From Trachythela sp. YZ-2020 (lineage: Eukaryota; Cnidaria; Anthozoa; Malacalcyonacea; Clavulariidae), in NCBI GenBank assembly GCA_016169945.1, contig JADLSH010000333.1, positions 1 through 64,000 of the forward strand: a DNA stretch of 64,000 nt, in the 5' to 3' direction. Position 1 is the stretch's first letter, and each line of letters starts with the position of its first letter. The notes under the pieces were generated by a model. That model was not told where the DNA came from and ran no database searches. It saw nothing but the letters and a program-made list of their open reading frames with translations. A program made the translations under genes and the position numbers. Of the stretch, positions 1 to 10,809 are shown one piece after another.

Positions 1-800
1 GATTATCCATAAAATGCCGTGGTACTTCTGGTGCAGTGATGGATTGTTGGCCATTCTTTTTAGGAGGTGCTAATCTTTTCTCCGCCATTGATTTGTTGTT
101 CGGAAGACCTTCGCAAGGAAGAGATAATTCATAGTGACTATTGACCAGGTTGGACTGATTGGCTTCCATTTGACTCCAGCGCCTCTCTTGTCTTCTCTGC
201 GACATTGCTTTGACGGTTTCCACTTTTCTTGTTCATTTTTTACTCCATCTCACAGAATTTGTTGAATTGGAGAAGTTAACTCAGAATCAGCTTGAACCTC
301 TGATGACAGTACGAGTACAGTGACCATTTCTTCCTTAATGGGCCATTCATGGTCCAACCAAGCAGGAGTTCTGATGGCATACTGGACCGCCATTCTCACT
401 TTCGCTAATCTTTAGGAGCTTTAGGAACATCGTTGCCAATCAAGATATCAACATTGGCTTCAACTTGAGGTAGATTCACTCCTCCAAGGTACGGCCATCT
501 ATCAACATCGCTCTGGGATGGTATGTCTTCTTTTACCACAGGAAGCTTTGCTCTAGAAAACACCGTCGGTAGCTCAATCACGTTTTGTCCTTGACTGTCG
601 CTAACTTCCAGACTAACCATAGAACTTCTACTCTTAACGTTCTCGTTATCCATTGTCGTCCACGACCGGATAAGACTGTCTTCCTCTTCCACTGATGTCA
701 GAGTTCGGTTAATGAATTCCAACTTTGAACCTCCTGAAGATACAAATGAGAAAGGTAAGAAAGTATTTTTAACGTTTAAATTGCAAAAAGGAAGAAACAT
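1..800 (-). pseudogene. BEL/Pao retrotransposon pol fragment (protease to RT start)
   Basis: Fragment of the BEL/Pao polyprotein running off the left edge of the window. The ORF at 405-800 carries the end of the A17-type aspartic protease region, with the conserved stretches [11 protein letters not shown] and [13 protein letters not shown] that precede the reverse transcriptase in this family. Below 405 the similarity continues in shifted frames: a motif reading AVQYAIRTPAWL (about 300-400) and HYELSLP...LPNNKSMAEKRL (about 40-150), the usual start of the BEL reverse transcriptase. At least one stop and one frameshift separate the blocks, so it is not functional. No LTR is seen on its right side. 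The family assignment is from these motifs; how much lies to the left is unknown. Confidence 0.8.
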
Positions 801-1088
801 ATTATCGGTCGATATTCGCTACTCGAAGGAGTGACAGGAGGGAGACTACGAGGGCACACGTTTATTTATAAACTTCAAGAAAGACTTTTAATGTAAACAT
901 ACCTCTTTGGTATGACAGTACAAAGAGTATTAAGGCTCTAAATATTCAAGCGTATAAAGTGTAATACAAACATAAATGTGAATGCCATTTTCAATTATTC
1001 AATATTAAATTGACAAAACTTTAGAATACCCAGCAACTGATCATATCTATGACTTTAGTATCATCAGAAAAATCTTCAAATTTTAAAG
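801..1088. other. non-coding gap between BEL fragment and P-like element
   Basis: AT-rich sequence with no coding signal and no recognisable repeat end. The BEL reading frame does not visibly continue here. Confidence 0.5.
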
Positions 1089-1290
1089 TACTGATATGTT
1101 GACTGATATAATGAGAAATTTAAAGTACTTATATGTTATAATGTATGTTGCCTGACTTGCCTCACCCTAAGTCCCTAACCATCTAGTATGTGTACAACAC
1201 TACAACCTAGTTTGCTGTGATATAAATTTCAAGAAGGAATAATATATATATTCGGAGTGGCTGGGTGTACGTGTTCTAAAGTTAACGCTA
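1089..1290. repeat. left terminal inverted repeat of the P-like element
   Basis: Begins TACTGATATGTTGACTGATA and matches the reverse complement of 4587-4788 over about 200 bases with a handful of mismatches, ending at the shared GTGTTCTAAAGTTAAC block. Confidence 0.9.
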
Positions 1291-1584
1291 AAAATTCAGC
1301 ATTCTACTCAAACTCAACAGTACAATGAAATCAATTTTTCGACTTTCGACCCTCGGCCTCAACATTCGACCTTCCACCCTCGACTTCTGACCCTCGACAA
1401 AAACACAAACTTGAAAAACAGTCCATCTATTTATCCAACACTGATTGACTTAAATAGATCTGACTATGTCTGACACACCCAAGTTGATTTGCAACACCTC
1501 TATTTATATCTACTCTATTTTCGCTTCAATGAAGTAAACTCGCAACGCGCTGATAATTTATTTGCTACTTTTGGGATTTTGTCT

Positions 1585-4514
1585 GATGTCAAAAACGAAA
1601 AATAATAAATCTGGAGGAACAAGGACACATTGCTCAGCCTGTAACTGCAGCAACAGCAAAGCATCCAGGCCAGACCTGAGTTTTTTTCGATTTCCCAAGG
1701 ATCCCAAAAGGTAATGTCCCATACTGTATCCAAAGGCAACTTACCAGTGAAATAACAATGCTAGAAATACAACTTTTTCAACTGATGTGGAGGATTAAAA
1801 AAGTAACGAAAAAATAAATTCCTATCTATGATTTTAGATCAAAAGAGTGGGTTATTTCGTGTCGGCGTCAGGACTTATTAAACAAAAGTTCTTCGTATTT
1901 GTACACGAATTGCAGACTATGTGCCAGTCATTTCGAAGATTGTACGTTTGTGAACGTGACGAAAAAAACCCGGCTGAATGACCAAGCGAAACCAACAGTT
2001 TTTAATGTCCCAAATCCACCGCCAAAAGCACAGGAGGCCCAGGCCAGGGAAGGAAACATTGAGACCAAAATAGCCGTACAACTCTCAAAACAACGATGCT
2101 TTAATCAAAGAACTTAAATTCGCTCTAAAATATGTGAGGGAATGACAAAATTTGGCAAATATATATCCGCGTGCCTGGTTTGCTGTTAAAAAATCGGAAG
2201 TCGTTGAACAACTCAAAATACACTCAAACTTGATTGGACGACGAATATCAACAAAAATTTAAAAGTTGTCCAATCAGGTTTGAGTGTATTTTGAGTTGTT
2301 CAACGACTTCCGATCATGTAGGGTAATCAGTGTTATTTGCAAGTCCACTTATGTTATAAGCAAATTGAATGATATACATTTTATATGCTTTCACTTTTAG
2401 AGTCCCAAGTGCAAGTTGACAAGGCAAGCGATAAAACCAACCCAGATACACCCAGGAAAAAGAAGCTGAAACATGCTTGTAAGCTAAAAGTTCGGAGTTG
2501 AGAAAACTTAGGAAAAAACTAGGTAGAAAGAAGAACAAAAACGAGATTTCCCTAGAAGATGCCCTTGCAAAATTGCCAGACCATATGTCGAGTTTTATAA
2601 GAGAGCAGATAAAACTACACTGGAAAGAAACACGAGACGTTATTCTCCTGAGATGAAGACTTTGGCTCTCATTATACCATGCTAGCAGCAAAGCTTACAG
2701 TGTGTTGTCTAAGGTATTTATTTACCATCCAAAACATCTCTTGAGGCATATATTTCACGAATACCAACCAGTGCTGGCATATCTCAAGGGATCTTAAAGG
2801 CAATTGAGCAAAGGTTATCCACATGAGTGATATGGAAAAGCTTTGTACTCCTTTGCATAGATGAGATGGCCCTTAAAACCATCTGTGCTACAACATCCCA
2901 GCAGACATGATTGTTGGCTTGGAAGACTTTGGTGAGTGGCTATCGAAGTAATGAGATTGCAAACTCTGCCTTAGTTCTGTTGGCACGAAGCATTTCTGTG
3001 AAATGGAAACAACCCATTGTTATGTATTGGTCAATGGCTCATGTTCTACGGATAATTTAGATAGCATTATCAAGGAAGCTATTGAGAAGCTTGATGTAAT
3101 TGGTTTGAGGGTTGTGGTTGTTATGTCTGATATGGGTTCAAATTTCTACAGTTGGGCTATTAATCACTTGGGGATTACACCGGAAAAACCATGGTTCACA
3201 CATAACAACAAAATCTATTTCCTTATGTTTGATCCTCCTCACATTCTTAAGTGCGTAAGAAATAATTTCTTGAAGTACACATTTAAGTTTGGTAATCTTG
3301 TTGCTTCTTGGAAAGATATAGATATATTTTATGCCAAAGATAAGTCTCTCACTATCAGATCTGCACCTAAACTAACAAACAAGCACATACGTCGTAACAA
3401 TTTTGCAAAAATGAAAGTTAAGTATGCAACACAAGTATTAAGCCACACAGTTGCAGCTTCAATTTGTACATACGTCAGTTTAGGGTTCTTGGCACCATCT
3501 GCCATGGGAACAGCCCAATTTGTTTCAAAATTTGATTATTTGTTTGATAGTGTCGACAGTTCCACATTACATTCACCTAAGGAGCTTAAGAGGGCCAACT
3601 CAGGTCAGTGACAACTCAGGTCATGTAAATTATTTCAAGGAGGCCATAACTTTTATACAAAGTTTGCAAGTATATGATGGCCTTAAAAACTTACAGGTAG
3701 AATTAAGTGTCTGAAGGGGTGGCTCATTACCCTAAATGCTATTCTCTTAATCTGGGATGATCTGAAGAAAAACCATGATTTCAAGTTTCTATTTACCAGA
3801 AGATTAAATACAGACCCAATAGAAAATTTCTTTGGGACCATTTGCCAACAGGGAGGGAATAGTGATAACCCTACACCAACTCAGTTCACTAGGGCATTTA
3901 GAAAACTTCTCTTCAGTTCTCTTCTCACTTCTACTTCTGGTAACTGTGCTGAGGATTTGGATTCCATCCTTTCCCAGTTTTCCAACAAGTCCAATGCTTC
4001 TGCACTTATAAGGCCACACCCTCAGCCACAAACATTGGTCATTGGCGAGACTGATTACAGAGAGCAGAATGTCAGCAACTGTATCATTCAAGAAAATGCT
4101 GTCGCATATGTCGCTGGATATATCCTGAATGTGATGTGTAAAGAAACTCTGAAGTCAGATGCTTTGGATTCCACCAGTACATTGTTCATCTACTTCAAGA
4201 ACTACAAAGAGAACAGTTCTGAAGGAGGACTACATGTGCCATCGCAGCCTTTTCTTGACTACATGTTGTGCCTGGAAGATAGCTTTGTGAAAACCTTTTC
4301 TGTTTTCACAAAGTCCACAAAGATTGGTGATCAGCTGCTGAAGACACTTAAGCACATTCCGATCCCATTTGAGGACTGTCCATCATTCCCTTTGGAATAT
4401 ATGCTCAAGTTTTTCCTGAGGATGCGCATTTTTTACACAATCAAATTTGCCAACAGGGAACTTGCGGCTCCCAGAAAGAAAAGCAGAAAATATATCAAAG
4501 TCACACACCTGTGA
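1585..4514 (+). pseudogene. THAP-domain P-type transposase, broken
   Basis: Exon 1 (1585-1710) starts at ATG and encodes MSKTKNNKSGGTRTHCSACN followed by FFRFPKDPKR, the first half of a C2CH THAP finger, with a gtaatg donor. Exon 2 (from 1838, after attttag) supplies the conserved Trp (KEWVIS), LCASHF (the last Cys and His) and AKPTVFNVP, the AVPTIF box. Downstream P-transposase blocks follow: RYSPEMKTLALIIPC (about 2640-2690, then a TAG stop), a DEM motif near 2870, SDMGSNF and DPPHILKC (3003-3611), TDPIENFFGTICQQGG (about 3810) and AVAYVAGYIL (about 4110), ending at 4512-4514. Stops and shifts near 2110-2520, 2690, 2910 and 3610-3720 break it. The order of blocks follows THAP9-like proteins. 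Known family role: THAP binds the element ends and the RNase H-like core cuts DNA. Confidence 0.85.
2194..2313. repeat. 49-bp-arm hairpin inside the P-like transposase
   Basis: Left arm 2194-2242 begins TCGGAAGTCGTTGAACAACT; right arm 2265-2313 is its reverse complement with about two mismatches; the loop is about 22 bases. It lies between the THAP exon and the transposase core and interrupts the coding frame. Confidence 0.9.
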
Positions 4515-4586
4515 ACTTGTTAACCTTGTGTTGCATAATTGGTGAACCAGGCTATAATATATATACTAAATATAATATTGCAATTT

Positions 4587-4788
4587 TTAGGGTTAACTTT
4601 AGAACACGTACACCCAGCCACTCCGAATATATATATTATTCCTTCTTGAAATTTATATCACAGCAAACTAGATTGTAGTGTTGTACACATACTAGATGGT
4701 TAGGGACTTAGGGTGAGGCAAGTCAGGCAACATACATTATATCATATAAGTACTTTAAATTTCTCATTATATCAGTCAACATATCAGT
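4587..4788. repeat. right terminal inverted repeat of the P-like element
   Basis: Reverse complement of 1089-1290. It starts at GTTAACTTTAGAACACGTAC and ends at GTCAACATATCAGT. Confidence 0.9.
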
Positions 4789-5535
4789 AAACTCATATCT
4801 CCACAAACAGGGAGAACAGGTCAAATTTAAAAGCGTACCCACACAAGATGTGAGGGTTATGCCAGCAACGCCGGTATCTTAAAAATCTAAATGCAATGAG
4901 ACTGATAAGTCAAATCAGCATTGTGAAATATAAAACATAATTCTTACCTGTTTATTAATAATGGCTTATATGACATTAATAATTATTGACATATTCAACC
5001 AGTGGTGTTCACTTTATAACAGACTGAATGCGACTGATTCGAACTGCAAACATGGGTAGTTTATAAACTCTCTGCAATTATTTGCTTAATCATCCAGCCC
5101 TCTAGAAGTATTTTGGGTATTTCCTTTGTATGACAGCACTTATATTTCCACCACCTGCTTATCAATTATAATAACCAACTTATCTCCCCAATGTCTGAGA
5201 CGGAAGGCATAAAATTCCTATTAGCAAGCAAAAATTTATTTTTCTTCTTTATGTATTTTACCACCATTTTCTGCTGTTTTATCATATATTTTTTACTTCA
5301 TCTGTAGATGCTTTAAGCATAGAATCTAAACCAAGCATACCAAGTGTTACATGTTTTTTTCATAACTTTGAAAAATATTGCCAAGGCTTGTTTCATAAAT
5401 GTATATGGGATCGTGACTCATTCAAATAGACTGATCTGATATCATATACCAATGATACCATGCTTTTTTACATTCATAGTTTATAAAACACATTTTAGAG
5501 ACAAACGTATATATATAGGAAAAATATGTATGAAA
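4789..5535. other. AT-rich non-coding stretch
   Basis: No coding potential, tRNA, or terminal repeat recognised. Only AT-rich sequence with short homopolymers. Confidence 0.5.
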
Positions 5536-5988
5536 GGATAAGGATAATTATGTCACGCAGCAATGTGTATCAAAATATGTGAACAACCATGATGAGCATC
5601 TTAGGACTTATTATGAAATGAGAGAAAACAAATTAGAGGAATATGGTAGAACATATTTTAAAAAATATACAGGTTTTCTATTTATTAAAACCAAACATGG
5701 AGTTGTTGATTATTGTGATGAAGTCTGTGGATTATTTTTAGATGGATCTGTGGATCACTGTTTTTTACAGCTTTTTATGTTTACAATAAAATAGAAAAAG
5801 TAAATTTTATGTTAGATGATTCTGAGCTTGTAGACGATGTTGATGATTTATATGAAACATGGTATCTATTATTTAAAGATTCATCGCTAGCATATGTGTA
5901 CACTAGTCTCCTTCGCAGACGTTCTTATAGCTTCAACCCTCGCTTTGAAAGCAGTCGTCAGTTGTATTTTGGTCAAAATTTCACCTAA
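5536..5988 (+). pseudogene. possible unrecognised coding remnant
   Basis: A charged, non-repetitive reading frame (NNHDEHLRTYYEMRENKLEE...KYTGFLFIKTKHGVVDYCDE) ends at a stop at 5792-5794. In another frame, from about 5765, the sequence AFYVYNKIEKVNFMLDDSEL, then DDLYETWYLLFKDSSLAYVY, continues to a stop near 5985. The composition looks like real protein interrupted by a single frameshift, but I recognise no domain and no neighbouring exon. It could be the tail of an unknown transposon gene or chance. Confidence 0.3.
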
Positions 5989-7330
5989 ACAGAATTAATG
6001 AAATAAATATATGTCCAGGATGATAAAAACGCCATTACCAGGAATATAAAGCTGCTTAGTGATATTATATAATCGGGGAATGGAAAGGGGGAATCGGGGA
6101 ACGGGAAATGGAACAGGGGAATCTTTGAAAGGGGGAATTTTAAAAGGGGAATCTTTAATCTCTTACGTGTGTGGTGTTATTTTTTTTTGCATTTTTGCAC
6201 AGGACTCAGTGCTGAAATACTCTTGTGCTGAAATTACATATGCACTATTAGCATCTCACACACAAAAATCCCACCCACATCACTGTCTAAATATTTTAAA
6301 ATATCTTCAACATGCATCCAATAGCCCTATTATTGATTTTTGTGATTGATTTTTGTGAAAGAATCATTGAAACAATTTCGTCATTCGATCTGAGCTTTCA
6401 TTTTATGGCAATCAGCTACACATTTGCGCTACTCCCAGAACCGAAAATGATAAACATTAATTACCCTACCTACACGCAAAGTTACCCTACCTACATTACA
6501 AAACGCACAATTTCTATAGGTAATCATATGATAGCGAGTACCAGAATGGACCTTTTTAATAAGTCTGCCTTGATGTAGTTATGGATAAATACGGCCATTT
6601 GGCCAATCGGGCAGCACACCAAATGGCCGTGCTGGGTTTTCCTTTATTTGCAAACTATGTCACAAAGCAGACGTATTGAAAATACCTATTATACTCGCAA
6701 TCATATTGTACTTGTTTATTATATTCATGAAAAATAATTCGTCTGGTAACCTCTATCCTTCAAGAACATCCCATGACAGGAACAAAAACACAGATGGAAG
6801 AACACATGTTTATTATTTGGTCACACACAAACTGGAATACTGTATTTCAAATGTGCCTAACTGTTACTGAGATGTGCTTATCTAAACATTAAAAATAAAC
6901 AAGAACAGGAACCTGAACCAAAACAAAATTGTCAAATACCAACCCTTTCTTAATATCGTAAAACTTCATATGTGTCAACACTTATCAATATAACCTTTTC
7001 CAAAAAAAATTACATATAATATATTTTGGGACACCGAATAATATTTATAATACACTGTAAATTCAAGTTTGACCAAAGAACGACTCGTTTGGAGTCGTTA
7101 TGACTTTTGGTTGGTCGTTTTGACTCCGTCAAGACGGCAACGGCTATTAATACAATGTAACTCATGACAGTAAACACTGTCAGTTTACAATGCATTTCAA
7201 GTTGCGAAAGTGCTATGCTTAAAATTGGTTAATGCCTAATGTATGTATTGGCAGACGTATGCTGAACGTGTACAGCGTGAAACACTGTGTTACAACAATT
7301 GTAACTGTTTGATCATATAGTTAGTAATAA
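5989..7330. other. non-coding stretch with G-rich run and short hairpin
   Basis: Contains a purine-rich imperfect tandem of GGGGAATC-type units at about 6072-6152, two TACCCTACCTACA repeats at about 6463-6500, and a 12-bp-arm hairpin (ACGGCCATTTGG at 6591-6602, CCAAATGGCCGT at 6619-6630). No gene is supported. Confidence 0.45.
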
Positions 7331-7417
7331 ATGTACATAAAGGTCTCTATCCTAGCATTTACCACTCTTCTATCTGCAGATTCAAAACAATCTATACATG
7401 CATATACTTGCATCTCA

Positions 7418-8836
7418 AGCATGGTTATATCGATTAACCCAGCCAAACTCGGCATTGAGTCTTTGAATGTGCTCGGCACAAAAATGAGACTCAAACTCTG
7501 GAGGTACGATAAGACCATTGTTGCGAAAGTTGGGGTATCTTGCTCGGATGCATGCAGCAATAAGGTGGAAGTGCACGTTCTGTGGTTCGTTTGAGAACTG
7601 AACTTGCCCGGTGTGTGGATGTCTATATTGATGTATGTCACAACACACGACAATCAAAACGTCTGGTACAGCTTGTGGAGGATTCTTGATCTCTCTGTGG
7701 CAACCATAACATCGACATACCTGTGTCCCCATCAACCATTTGACTGTGAATGACAAGGGACATGGCAGAGTCGCAGAAGGCATTTGAAATGCATGATTGG
7801 TTGGCGCAACTTGAGTGGTTCCAGAAATCGCAGAAGGCGTTTGAAGGGCTAAATTCTGTTGAGTCACTGGAGAGATTCCAAGTATCGCTGAAGGTATTTG
7901 AAATGCATTTTGTTGAAGAACGTTAGCGGTTCCATGAAACGGCGAAGGTATTTGAACCATTGGATTTTGTTGAGAAAATTGGGCGGTACCAGGAACGTAG
8001 TTTGTACATGGAGTGACTCTTTGCGTGCAATGACGACTTTCTTGTCGCCCATGCCACTCTCGAGATACACTTCCAGTTTGGACATAATTTGTTCTTGGGA
8101 CAACTTGCTCCACGTTTTGTCGTCCACAGCTAAATGCTGGAATTCTGGTCGAATCTCGTAACATAGCACGGTCTTCGTTGCGGTATTGCCTGTCGATAAT
8201 GTTCTCCATTTCGTGGATGAACTTGTGAGAACTTCTTCTTGTCAAACGTCAAATAATGCTTGATCATGAAATTGGCTGCCTCTCCATCATTATTTGTATA
8301 CTCTTTAGGATGGTTACCTAGGCCAGCTTCTATTCTTACAGGCTTCAACATCGACTCTTTGACATCACTCGCCCACAGAATAGATTAGTTAAAAATTTAT
8401 ACCGGATTTAAAATTGGTTACACAAGAAGAATGAAAGAAGAATTATGCATTTGTTTTTTGAAAATGGGTTCTCTTTTCAAGTTCCCCTTGATCAATGTTC
8501 TCTTACACATTCATGAAATGTAATTATTTATCCTGTTTATTTTATTTGGTATTTTATTTATTTTGTTTTATTTATTTATTTTAATAATTATCATCAGACT
8601 ACAGTTAGATATAGAACTACAGTGTTGATGTTAGTTGAATACTTGCATTATTGCAGGCATTATATTTTACTTGCCTTTTCTTTTTGAAACCATTCGTAGA
8701 ATGTGCTGGAAGCTTTCTTAGCTGTACGACCATTTGCTTTTTCTCTTGCATTGCATTCCATTCACTTTGTAGAGCCATTAATTTGTTGTCGAACTCTTCT
8801 TTACTGTTGCAATCAATTGTGAATAACCATGTTTAG
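7418..8836 (-). pseudogene. MULE-like transposase C-terminal region with Cys/His-rich tail
   Basis: Likely two exons on the minus strand. The upstream exon (about 8836-8677) encodes EEFDNKLMALQSEWNAMQEK and ends at a plausible gtaaaa donor. The next (about 8387-7418) encodes MLKPVRIEAGLGNHPKEYTN, then NDGEAANFMIKHYLTF, a pattern familiar from MULE-like transposases of invertebrates (AGLG..P..YtTN..E..N). A one-base shift near 8228 moves the frame to SSHKFIHEMENIIDRQY. The C-terminus contains VKWLMGTQVCRCYGCHREIK and QNVHFHLIAACIRARYPNF, a compact Cys/His cluster that may bind zinc, and ends in FCAEHIQRLNAEFGW. The middle is low-complexity Q/P/S. The catalytic part is not present. The MULE assignment is from memory of the family pattern and is moderate. 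Confidence 0.55.
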
Positions 8837-8847
8837 TATAATTTCAG

Positions 8848-8936
8848 CAGTAAATAATGCCTTTCAAGTGTTTTGATTGGTTGGCTGAGCAGTGAATCTG
8901 AGGCATTATTTACTAGCTGGAGTAGTAAATAATGCT
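8848..8936. repeat. short inverted/direct repeat cluster (GTAAATAATGC)
   Basis: CAGTAAATAATGCCT at 8848-8862 is inverted at 8901-8915 (AGGCATTATTTACT) and repeated directly at about 8922-8936. It may be the relic of a small foldback element. Confidence 0.5.
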
Positions 8937-9408
8937 TTCTTTTCAGAATGGCTTCCCAAAGTCGTTTTGTAGTGACTTCTCTCCATGAAATTAAAGAAAT
9001 AAAGGATAATGCAATCACAAAATAAGCAACAAAATATGGAGTTACGCTTTTTAAAGTAAGATGTCTTTTTGCAATTAATTTATTAACAATCTGTTTGACA
9101 AATTTAAAACTTACGACTGACAAGCAAAGAGTGACAAATTACACTTTCCAAGGACGTTCATTCACATTTATTAATTAAACACGAGCATGACAACAATTAA
9201 CTTGTCTTAAACGTTTTAAATTGTTTGATTTTTATCCTGCATGATCTTAAAACCTCGACTTTGTCTCAGTGAATATTCACCGATAATCACCTCGACTTCA
9301 GTAAATAATTGTTAATTATTAAATTTAATTTAAAAAAAATGGCTCTAGAGATTTTTTTAAACTCATTTAAATGTTGCATTATATACTACTTGATAACCGA
9401 GTGAGAGA

Positions 9409-9514
9409 GGTCTGTACTGGAAAAATATCAGACCGCGGTCTTGACAGTACAGACCGAGCGATAGCGAGGTCCGTACTTAAAAGACCAAGGTCTGATATTT
9501 TTCCAGTACAGACC
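9409..9514. repeat. perfect 26-bp-arm hairpin element
   Basis: Arms 9409-9434 and 9489-9514 are exact reverse complements, beginning GGTCTGTACTGGAAAAATAT, around a 54-base loop. Shape and size fit a tiny foldback MITE. It ends 16 bases before the TTAA MITE. Confidence 0.8.
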
Positions 9515-9533
9515 GAACTAACGAGGTTATTAA

Positions 9534-10068
9534 CTCTTTCTGGTCGGTGCACTTTAATTATGTTGTCGCAAGAGCACTTTGAGTACGACTTCCTTTGCAA
9601 AATATTTACCCCCTGGCAATGAAATTAATACCATTGGAATCTTTACAAAATAAGCTTTTTAACAGTGGGCTATTTTGCCGACCTAAACATTACAGAATCA
9701 AAAATACTAAAAGTTTAATCCCAAACATACCTCCAGTCATACTGCAGTTCAACTCAAACAATCTTTAATATCTTCTTTATAAGACCATTTTACCACAGAC
9801 TTCTAATGGTCGAAATTTACCTTTTTATCTGTTCATTTATTATGTAAAACCTTGCTTCGATACAGCAAGTAGAATTATTTATTTATTTATTTTATTTATT
9901 TTTCGGTTATTTTCCAGCATGCACGTGCTTGTCAGTCCCGACAAAAATATCTTATATAGGGTATTGTACCCTGGGGAATTCATTCCGGCCACTTGGGCGC
10001 CAAAGATACAAGTGCTCAAAGTCATCAACCTTTGGCAGTTGATATTCGAAGCTGCCATTCAGAAAGAG
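9534..10068. mobile_element. TTAA-flanked MITE, copy 1 (no internal insertion)
   Basis: A 535-bp element flanked by TTAA at 9530-9533 and 10069-10072. Its ends are inverted (CTCTTTCTG at left, CAGAAAGAG at right). A second copy occupies 35496-39568. Copy 1 contains the empty version of a TTAA site (CAATCTTTAATATCTT, about 9767-9782) that is occupied by a 3.1-kb insert in copy 2. It lacks about 410 bp present in copy 2 (39090-39497). No coding capacity. A TTAA target suggests mobilisation by a piggyBac or Kolobok transposase. Confidence 0.85.
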
Positions 10069-10072
10069 TTAA

Positions 10073-10443
10073 GGGATTTATTATATGGCATAAAGCTGCT
10101 GCGTATAAAGACTATAAACGAACACGAGTTGTCGAGTTGTACCATGCAATCAGACAGCCTGCAGACTTCAAATTTCTGATGAATTTTATTTGTCGAAGTA
10201 ATAATAAACAAAGAATACCTACAACGACAACTTTTCAAGAATATATACACTATATATCAACTTATAAAAACAAAATGCTATATATTGCTCTTTAGGAACT
10301 TATATAATTGAAATACCAAGAAAAACAAATGGCAAGCAAAACCCCCAAATGAGCAAGCAAACAATCTAACATGAAAGTCAGACTATTAACGTTTATGTAA
10401 TGAAACGTTACCCAAGTCACTTAATTAAATAGTCAACACAAAG
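10073..10443. other. non-coding stretch
   Basis: AT-rich sequence between the MITE and the Crypton C-terminus. Probably 3' flank of the Crypton element. No further signal seen. Confidence 0.4.
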
Positions 10444-10590
10444 TCAATCATCATCCATCATCATCACAGGGCCATTGTATATTTGAAACGAGCAGTCTTG
10501 TATGTTTGCACTTGCGAACATGTTCTTACTAGTTTTACTTGTAGCATTTGTACAAGACTGCGTTGAATCCAATTCAGGCGTTGTGGTTGT
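10444..10590 (-). pseudogene. C-terminal end of the Crypton recombinase, separated by the Gypsy insertion
   Basis: Reading leftward from the Gypsy 3' LTR, an open frame encodes TPELDSTQSCTNATSKTSKN, then MFASANIQDCSFQIYNG, then a stop at 10444-10446. This resumes, in phase, the frame that ends in ASSSTITT just right of the Gypsy 5' LTR at 30064. The repeat-like tail (FxSAxIQDCSFQ) resembles C-termini I associate with invertebrate Crypton-type recombinases. The 5-bp flanks (GTTGT at 10586-10590 and GTCGT at 30064-30068) fit a Gypsy target duplication with one later substitution. Confidence 0.75.
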
Positions 10591-10715
10591 TGTAGTGTTC
10601 AAAAGAGCTTCAAAAGAGGCTTTAATATGAATCTCATTAGTTTATATACATAGTGTTACGTCATTAGTTATTGTTAATATTAGGTAATAGGTTATATTAA
10701 TTAGATACCATTACA
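10591..10715 (-). repeat. Gypsy 3' LTR
   Basis: On the minus strand it runs TGTAATGGTATC ... AACACTACA. It matches the 5' LTR at 29946-30063, with a short extra repeat (CTCTTTTGAAG duplicated). A polypurine tract (AAAAGGGAGA, minus strand, 10716-10725) directly precedes it. Confidence 0.85.
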
Positions 10716-10809
10716 TCTCCCTTTTCATCGAGATGAGTAATAAACATAATGTCAACGACAAACTAGTTCTTTTGCTAATCTTGAATACTATAGTCACTTC
10801 GAATATCAG

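Larger units (their letters stand above)
1089..4788 (+). mobile_element. P-like (THAP) DNA transposon with ~200-bp terminal inverted repeats
   Basis: A 3.7-kb element bounded by long, nearly identical inverted repeats (1089-1290 and about 4587-4788) that enclose one plus-strand gene with an N-terminal THAP zinc finger and P-type transposase motifs. Only a few mismatches separate the two repeats, for example atatgttata versus atatgatata, which suggests fairly recent insertion. The transposase nevertheless has stops and frameshifts. P elements normally make 8-bp target duplications; I do not see a clear one at the two borders, so the exact ends may be off by a few bases. The element is probably non-autonomous but may be mobilised in trans. 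Confidence 0.85.

Noticed and set aside
6059..6349. ORF with Gly/Glu/Asn repeats (GNRGTGNGTGESLKGG)
   Set aside because: It is the translation of a purine-rich imperfect tandem; no conserved protein pattern.
7321..7653. Open frames on both strands at the same place
   Set aside because: The plus-strand frame is a shadow of the minus-strand MULE-like tail, whose motif spacing is protein-like.
9409..9514. CRISPR-like or tRNA-like reading of the hairpin
   Set aside because: Only one inverted pair, no repeated spacer units, and no tRNA cloverleaf.
9919..10295. Two overlapping plus-strand ORFs at the right end of the TTAA MITE
   Set aside because: They cross the MITE border and are not preserved in the second copy.
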